Source of the DNA: Chloroflexota bacterium | GTDB lineage: Bacteria > Chloroflexota > FW602-bin22 > JAMCYS01 | Length of the DNA stretch: 9,199 bases | Direction of reading: 5' to 3' | Assembly (NCBI GenBank): GCA_021847625.1 | Contig: JAJZQK010000091.1 | Location: forward strand, 1 to 9,199 | Translations under genes and position numbers: made by a program | Part shown: positions 5,634-9,199 of the stretch, one piece after another | Layout: each line of letters begins with the position of its first letter | How positions within the stretch are numbered: the first letter of the stretch is position 1 | The notes under the pieces: generated by a model | The model's database searches: none | What the model saw: only the letters and a program-made list of their open reading frames with translations | What the model was told of the DNA's origin: nothing

Positions 5634-5774
5634 GAATCCGGTCGGCCGGCACGATGGGTTAGCTCGGGCGATTATAGGCCCCGTGGGGTGCGCACGACGG
5701 GAAGGGAGAAAGGAGCGGTGGCTGGGGGAGGCGGGGAGCGAGGGAGGCGCGTTGGGGGTCGGCCTGGGCTCGGC

Positions 5775-5811
5775 GAAAAGGAAAAAGAGAGACGTTTCCC
5801 CGTCCCTCTTT
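5775..5811 (-). terminator. intrinsic terminator of the small coiled-coil gene
   Basis: Read on the minus strand, AAAGAGGGACG (5811-5801), loop GGGAAA and CGTCTCTCTTT (5794-5784) form an 11-pair stem with one G-U pair, followed by a run of T with two C (TTTTTCCTTTT, overlapping the stem end). It lies 31 bases after the stop at 5842 and is directed only along the minus strand. It separates the small gene from the dtxR-feoB promoter. Confidence 0.87.
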
Positions 5812-5841
5812 GGCGTAGGCGCCCGCGGGCGAGGTGCGTAT

Positions 5842-6114
5842 CTACGTCGTTGGCGATGACTTGTACGATGCGGCGATGCCGGGCAGTCCGGACGTGTTGT
5901 CCCGCTGGGCCCCTTTGCAGCGGCGCATCAGGTCCTTGCACTCGGCTCGCCGTGCTTCGACCTTGCGCAGGCGCAAATTGAGACGTTCTATGGAGAACCC
6001 TAGGCGGCGGTAGATCTTGCGCTCGCGCTGCAGGCTCTCTCGCGCGTTGTCCAGCTCGGCGATTTCCTTGCCGAGCTCCTGAAGGGTCATCGCTATTTCC
6101 GCGTTTCCTGCCAT
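5842..6114 (-). CDS. small charged coiled-coil protein, unknown function
   Basis: The product is 90 residues if it starts at ATG 6114, which follows GGGGGA (6126-6121) by six bases; ATG 6159 has no ribosome site. I do not recognise the family. Residues about 9-66 (LQELGKEIAELDNARESL, then RERKIYRRLG and RLNLRLRKVEARRAECKD) show a heptad-like pattern rich in Leu, Glu and Arg, typical of a coiled coil. Two cysteines (in AECKD and RRCKG) lie near the end of the helix, and the last 20 residues are polar and probably disordered. There is no signal peptide or membrane segment. It has its own promoter (6184-6212) and terminator (5775-5811), which argues for a real gene. It sits where ruvB would often follow ruvA, but nothing links it to recombination by sequence. 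Confidence 0.72.
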   Translation of the reverse strand: MAGNAEIAMTLQELGKEIAELDNARESLQRERKIYRRLGFSIERLNLRLRKVEARRAECKDLMRRCKGAQRDNTSGLPGIAASYKSSPTT

Positions 6115-6183
6115 TTCTAATCCCCCAACCGAGGCCAGTGACGCTGCGATGCTAGCCATAACCGTGTATCACTTTACGGCGTT

Positions 6184-6212
6184 ATACTACCACCCGGGTA
6201 ACAGACTGTCAA
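6184..6212 (-). promoter_or_regulatory. promoter of the small coiled-coil gene
   Basis: Minus-strand TTGACA (6212-6207) is followed after 17 bases by TAGTAT (6189-6184; 4 of 6). Transcription would begin near 6177, about 60 bases before ATG 6114. A palindrome at 6220-6237 lies just upstream of the -35. Confidence 0.72.
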
Positions 6213-6219
6213 CCTAGTG

Positions 6220-6237
6220 AATGTATGTATCTACATT
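6220..6237. promoter_or_regulatory. inverted repeat upstream of the small-gene promoter
   Basis: AATGTA-TGTATC-TACATT is a perfect six-base inverted repeat with a six-base spacer, seven bases upstream of the -35 box of the minus-strand promoter. That is where an activator could bind next to RNA polymerase. A second palindrome, GCGAA-A-TTCGC (6244-6254), follows. The factor is unknown. Confidence 0.45.
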
Positions 6238-6317
6238 ATTCATGCGAAATTCGCTACATAGCAAGGGCAAATATGGGGGGGGCTGGTGGTTAATGGGGCG
6301 TGAAGATGTCCGTGATG

Positions 6318-6899
6318 TTACTGGGGAGCGAGATAGCGCAGAGCAAGGACGATCTTGTCCTCAAGGGTGAGGGAAGTGTCGGCGGGCAGCGAGCGCAGCG
6401 CACCCTGGATCTGCGCTGGGTTGTAGCCCAGGCCCGCCAGGGCGGTGACCAGATCCTCGCTGGGGGGAGCCGACGGGACGGGGGCCTCGGCTGAGACCGG
6501 CCCGATCTTCCCGCGCAGTTCTAGTACTAGCCTCCCGGCGGTTCGCTTCCCCACGCCCGGAATATGGGTGAGCAGTTCGACGTTATCGCTCGCGATCGCC
6601 ACTCGCAAGGCGTCCGGCGAGAGGTTGGATAGTATCGACAGCGCCAGGCGGGGACCAATTCCTGAGACGGCGATGAGGAGCTGGAAGGTGCGCAGTTCGT
6701 CCGGAGTGGCGAAGCCGAACAGGGCGAGAGCATCTTCTCGCACGTGCAGATGCGTGAACAGATGGACCGGGCTGCCCTCCGGGCCGAGCCGACCTAGTGT
6801 CGACAAGGGCGTTTGTACGAGGAGGCTCACGCCCCCGACGCGCACAACAGCGCCTTCGGGCAGCTTAGCCTCGAGGGCGCCCTGAACTCCTACTATCAT
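6318..6899 (-). CDS. ruvA: Holliday junction branch migration protein RuvA
   Basis: RuvA binds four-way DNA junctions as a tetramer, loads the RuvB motor and guides RuvC cleavage. The 193-residue protein has the N-terminal OB fold (1-62, MIVGVQG to REDALALFGF), two helix-hairpin-helix motifs (VSGIGPRLALSIL at 78-90 and IPGVGKRTAGRLV at 113-125), a Pro/Ser-rich linker (133-147) and the RuvB-contacting domain III (148-193, with LAGLGYNPAQIQGAL). ATG 6899 is chosen because the family begins MI-x-x-V-x-G at this point; a longer frame from 7001 would be atypical. Its first 35 bases overlap the end of ruvC, implying translational coupling. ruvB does not follow. Confidence 0.96.
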   Translation of the reverse strand: MIVGVQGALEAKLPEGAVVRVGGVSLLVQTPLSTLGRLGPEGSPVHLFTHLHVREDALALFGFATPDELRTFQLLIAVSGIGPRLALSILSNLSPDALRVAIASDNVELLTHIPGVGKRTAGRLVLELRGKIGPVSAEAPVPSAPPSEDLVTALAGLGYNPAQIQGALRSLPADTSLTLEDKIVLALRYLAPQ

Positions 6900-7428
6900 C
6901 GCCCCGCTTCCCAATCCGGTCGGCAGAATTGCCGGCGGCTGCTGCCAGCAGCCGCCGGGTGCGCTCGCTGTAAGCATGACAAAGGGCCAACGCGAGGGCA
7001 TCGGCCGCGTCGTCGGGTGTCGGAACGGCCTCGAGGCCGAGGATGATGCGCACCATCTCCTGGATCTGCTCCTTGCGTCCGCGGCCGTAGCCGACTATCG
7101 CCTGCTTTACCTCGCCGGGGGTGTACTCGGCCACGGGGACCTGAGCCTTGGCCAACGCGAGCAGCACCACCCCGCGAGCGTGACCGACCGCGAGCGCCGT
7201 GCGCACGTTGCGGCTGAAGAATAGCTGCTCCACGGCCGCCTGATCGGGACGCCAGTTCGCCACCAATGCCGAGAGCCCGTCATAGAGGATTAGCAGACGC
7301 TGCGGCAGCGCCAGGCCGGACGGCGTCGTCACTACTCCACAGTCGACGAGGGACTGGCTATCACCTTCGCTACGGACCAGGCCGTAGCCGGTGATGGCCG
7401 TGCCGGGGTCGATGCCAAGAGTAAGCAC
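6865..7428 (-). CDS. ruvC: crossover junction endodeoxyribonuclease RuvC
   Basis: RuvC is the dimeric RNase H-fold nuclease that resolves Holliday junctions by paired nicks. In the 187-residue protein the catalytic acids are Asp7 (GIDPGT), Glu67 (VEQLFF), Asp140 and Asp143 (DDAADALALALCH), as in E. coli RuvC. The VGHARGVVLL and YTPGEVKQAIVGYGRGRKEQ blocks are also typical. GTG 7428 is the start because it places MLTLGIDPG at the family N-terminus; it lies nine bases after the yebC stop without a strong ribosome site, suggesting coupling. The C-terminus, from about residue 160, is a charged extension (GKRGDDSRSSGRPRG) generated where the gene overlaps ruvA, and is probably not part of the fold. 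Confidence 0.96.
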   Translation of the reverse strand: MLTLGIDPGTAITGYGLVRSEGDSQSLVDCGVVTTPSGLALPQRLLILYDGLSALVANWRPDQAAVEQLFFSRNVRTALAVGHARGVVLLALAKAQVPVAEYTPGEVKQAIVGYGRGRKEQIQEMVRIILGLEAVPTPDDAADALALALCHAYSERTRRLLAAAAGNSADRIGKRGDDSRSSGRPRG

Positions 7429-7437
7429 GCCGCCGCT

Positions 7438-8187
7438 CTAGCTCTCGTACTTCTCGATGACCTCGGCGGAGAAGTCGACGTTCGTATAGACGCGCTGCAC
7501 GTCGTCGAGGTCTTCCAGCCTGTCCACCAAACGCAGGACCGAGAGCGCTTCCTTCTCTTCGAGCTCGAGCGCTGTCTTGGGGATCATGCTCACTTCGGCG
7601 GAATCGATCGGCACGCCCTGCCCTTCCAAACTCTTGCGAAGGTCTTCGAGATTGCTGGGGGCCGTATAGACCTCGACCACCCCGTCCGCCACCTGGACGT
7701 CGTCGGCGCCGCTGTCGATGGCCTGCAGGGCGACCTCTTCCGGGTCGACCTCCGCGGCGTCGACCGTGATCACGCCGCGCTGATCGAAGAGCCAGGCCAC
7801 GCAGCCACTCTCACCAAGACTGCCACCCGCGCGGGTGAACACATTGCGAATCTCCGCCACGCTGCGGTTACGATTGTCGCTAAGGGCCTCGACGAACAAG
7901 GCCGCGCCGCTCGGGCCGTAGCCCTCGTACACGATCTCCTCGAGGTTGGCGCCGTCGCCCTTTTCGGAGCCCTTCTTGATGGCCCGCTCGATGTTATCCA
8001 TCGGCATGTTGGACTCGCGAGCCTTCTGAACCGCCAGACGCAGCCGAGCGTTGAGGTCGGGGTCGGGCCCCCCCTCGCGTGCCGCGACGCTCAGTTCGCG
8101 GCCGAGCTTGGTGAACAGCTGCCCGCGCTTGGTGTCCGCCACGCCCTTCTGTCGCTTAATCTGTGCCCATTTGCTGTGTCCGGACAT
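7438..8187 (-). CDS. yebC: YebC/TACO1-family protein
   Basis: The family was long listed as transcription regulators (PmpR, YebC); more recent work also connects members with ribosome function, including relief of stalling at proline-rich sequences, and with mitochondrial TACO1. The 249-residue length is standard. It opens with the signature MSGHSKWAQIKRQKGVADTK and contains KARESNMPMDNIERAIKKG (domain I), VYEGYGPSGAALFVEALSDN and NRNRSVAEIRNVF (domain II) and GSLGESGCVAWLFDQRG. The acidic C-terminus includes LEDLDDVQRVYTNVDF. AGGAGG (8204-8199) is 11 bases before ATG 8187, slightly long spacing. It leads the yebC-ruvC-ruvA operon, a common arrangement. The exact role here, transcriptional or translational, cannot be told from sequence. 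Confidence 0.97.
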   Translation of the reverse strand: MSGHSKWAQIKRQKGVADTKRGQLFTKLGRELSVAAREGGPDPDLNARLRLAVQKARESNMPMDNIERAIKKGSEKGDGANLEEIVYEGYGPSGAALFVEALSDNRNRSVAEIRNVFTRAGGSLGESGCVAWLFDQRGVITVDAAEVDPEEVALQAIDSGADDVQVADGVVEVYTAPSNLEDLRKSLEGQGVPIDSAEVSMIPKTALELEEKEALSVLRLVDRLEDLDDVQRVYTNVDFSAEVIEKYES

Positions 8188-8261
8188 ATCTTCTGAAACC
8201 TCCTGGCTGGACGGTGGCGTCGCGCGTCGCTGCCAACGACACCGCGCGTTCTGCCGCGCGA

Positions 8262-8270
8262 ATTATAGCA
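8262..8270 (-). promoter_or_regulatory. yebC: extended -10 promoter of yebC-ruvC-ruvA
   Basis: TGC-TATAAT on the minus strand is a perfect extended -10 element, 75 bases before yebC. No good -35 is seen 16-18 bases upstream, which extended -10 promoters do not need. Two copies of CGCGCG (8243-8248, 8255-8260) lie at and after the predicted start and could bind a factor or fold in the leader. Confidence 0.65.
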
Positions 8271-8274
8271 CGCG

Positions 8275-8325
8275 GCCGCTGGCGGCTACCAGCGGCGGCG
8301 GGAATAGCTGCGCCCTGCGGCGCAG
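8275..8325. other. two adjacent hairpins between dtxR paralogue and yebC
   Basis: GCCGCTGG/CCAGCGGC (8275-8296) and CTGCGCC/GGCGCAG with a four-base loop (8308-8325) are perfect inverted repeats. They follow the stop of the upstream regulator (8335) and precede the yebC promoter. Neither is followed by a U-run on the minus strand, so any termination here would be weak or factor-dependent. Confidence 0.45.
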
Positions 8326-8334
8326 AGCATCTGG

Positions 8335-9003
8335 TTAAGGCGAGACTGGCACCACCCACAGGATCGCGGCAAGATCCCGGCTGAGCGGCACGTCCATGCC
8401 ATCAACCTGCAAGATCACCGGCCCGTTAAAGGGAGCTACCTCTCGTACGTAGATTCGTGCCCCGGGCTTGAGGTCGTGCTGGGCCAGGTAGAGCAACAGA
8501 CTGGCGTCTTCCTCGGCCCGCTTCGCCACACGACATATCTCTACGGTGTCCCCCGCGGGGATATCCACCAAGCGCCGTTGCTCCTGCATGGCCACATCGC
8601 CGGCGGTGCCGGGGATTGGGTTGCCATGGGGGCAGGTTTTCGGCTCACCCAGTACTCGCCTGAGCTGCTCCTCGACCCTGGGCGATATGGCATGTTCCAG
8701 CCGGCACGCCTCTTCGTGCGCCTCGTGCCAACTCAATCCAAGTACGTCGACCAGCAGCCGCTCCGATAGGCGATGGCGGCGCAGGAGGCTCTCCACGGCC
8801 TCTTTCCCGTGCTCCGTGAGCCGGACCTGCTTGTGCGGGCCGAACGAGACGAGCCCATCACGGGCCATCCGCTGCAAGGTGGCAGTCACCGTCGGCGGGG
8901 ATACGCCGAGGGCCTGCGCCAGGCGGGCGCCGATGGCCTCCGCGCCGTCGCTGGCCAGCGTATAGATGATTTCCAGATACTCTTCTACGGTAGGGGTTGG
9001 CAC
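8335..9003 (-). CDS. second DtxR-family metal-dependent regulator
   Basis: The product is 222 residues from GTG 9003, giving MPTPTVEEYLEIIYTL, a typical family opening. Parts are the winged helix (1-65), the metal/dimer domain and an SH3/FeoA-like C-terminus (about 145-222). Predicted ligands are Glu8, Glu11, His77, Glu81, His96, Cys100, Glu103 and His104, the same C-x-x-E-H iron-type set as the paralogue at 4865-5539. Both share RRHRL-x-ERLL and CPHG-x-PIP. An in-frame ATG at 9093 would add 30 residues, but these look unrelated to the family and would leave almost no leader after the promoter at 9102-9130; however, GTG 9003 has only a close GGAAG as ribosome site. It stands alone before yebC, so its targets are unknown; they may include manganese or iron genes elsewhere. 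Confidence 0.9.
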   Translation of the reverse strand: MPTPTVEEYLEIIYTLASDGAEAIGARLAQALGVSPPTVTATLQRMARDGLVSFGPHKQVRLTEHGKEAVESLLRRHRLSERLLVDVLGLSWHEAHEEACRLEHAISPRVEEQLRRVLGEPKTCPHGNPIPGTAGDVAMQEQRRLVDIPAGDTVEICRVAKRAEEDASLLLYLAQHDLKPGARIYVREVAPFNGPVILQVDGMDVPLSRDLAAILWVVPVSP

Positions 9004-9046
9004 CGTCTTCCACGCAACCTTTTGGCAGTCGGCAAGGCTACTGATG

Positions 9047-9060
9047 TAAGCCAAAACTAA
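9047..9060. promoter_or_regulatory. weak DtxR-box-like sequence in the leader
   Basis: Minus-strand TTAGTTTTGGCTTA matches 10 of 14 positions of the classic DtxR core TTAGGTTAGCCTAA. It lies downstream of the predicted transcription start of the second regulator, within its leader if GTG 9003 is used. The symmetry is poor, so an operator role is speculative. Confidence 0.3.
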
Positions 9061-9101
9061 GACTCCGACTGAGCTTGGTCCCACATAGGACATTCGAAGC
9101 G

Positions 9102-9130
9102 ATTATAGCGCAGATGGGACCCGAGGGCAA
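9102..9130 (-). promoter_or_regulatory. promoter of the second DtxR-type gene
   Basis: Minus-strand TTGCCC (9130-9125, 4 of 6) and a perfect TATAAT (9107-9102) are 17 bases apart. Transcription would start near 9095, giving a leader of about 90 bases to GTG 9003. Confidence 0.6.
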
Positions 9131-9199
9131 GGTCGAGATCTTTCGGCACGTGAACCTCTATCCCGGATGGCGGGCCGGCGGTCCCCGTTCGCATGCGCC

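Noticed and set aside
5671..5676. Perfect minus-strand TATAAT upstream of the dtxR-feoB promoter
   Set aside because: No -35 match 16-18 bases away and no extended -10; the TTGACA-17-TAAGAT promoter nearer the gene is better.
6115..6159. Longer start at ATG 6159 for the small coiled-coil protein
   Set aside because: There is no ribosome site before it, while ATG 6114 has GGGGGA at a good distance.
6900..7001. Longer N-terminus for RuvA starting at 7001
   Set aside because: The extra 34 residues lie inside ruvC in another frame and RuvA proteins begin at the MI-x-x-V-x-G position (6899).
9114..9199. Open plus-strand frame starting ATG 9114 and running off the edge (MGPEGKVEIFRHVNLYPG...)
   Set aside because: No ribosome site, no recognisable family, and it overlaps the promoter of the second dtxR-type gene; a 46-codon minus-strand frame in the same place is equally unsupported.

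Overview
The window is GC-rich bacterial chromosomal DNA made of short, tightly packed operons. Rex, an iron-type DtxR regulator with a FeoA-like tail, and traces of [FeFe]-hydrogenase-associated genes point to an anaerobic or facultatively anaerobic bacterium of Gram-positive or deep-branching type. The phylum cannot be fixed from this sequence.

Layout. (1) 1-69, minus: the first 23 codons of a HesA/MoeB/ThiF-type adenylyltransferase, with its own sigma70-like promoter at 118-145. (2) 321-1574, plus: a consensus promoter followed directly by a near-perfect Rex operator, then a single-domain response regulator and rex, so this operon is probably repressed by its own product. (3) 1704-1887, plus: a gene fossil in which the start of a [4Fe-4S] ferredoxin-type protein is joined, out of frame, to the end of a PAS domain, as expected from a deleted hydrogenase-like sensor. 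(4) 1893-2482, plus: a structured leader (two overlapping perfect stems, possibly a pseudoknot) and a 171-residue membrane protein resembling ECF S components and often annotated as 'iron hydrogenase'. (5) 2697-2775: a paired inverted-repeat element between convergent operons. (6) 5539-2837, minus: an iron-type DtxR regulator and FeoB ferrous iron transporter, with a palindrome over the -10 of the promoter. (7) 6114-5842, minus: a small coiled-coil gene with its own promoter and a strong intrinsic terminator. (8) 8187-6318, minus: yebC-ruvC-ruvA, without ruvB directly after ruvA. (9) 9003-8335, minus: a second DtxR paralogue. The right edge (9094-9199) is upstream sequence.

Two themes emerge. 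One is redox control: Rex (NADH/NAD+ sensing), an orphan receiver protein, an Fe-S/PAS sensor remnant and a hydrogenase-associated membrane protein lie together and look like the eroded edge of a hydrogenase locus. The other is iron supply: two DtxR-type regulators, both carrying a FeoA/SH3-like C-terminal domain, flank feoB, a small gene and the Holliday-junction operon, while no separate feoA is present.
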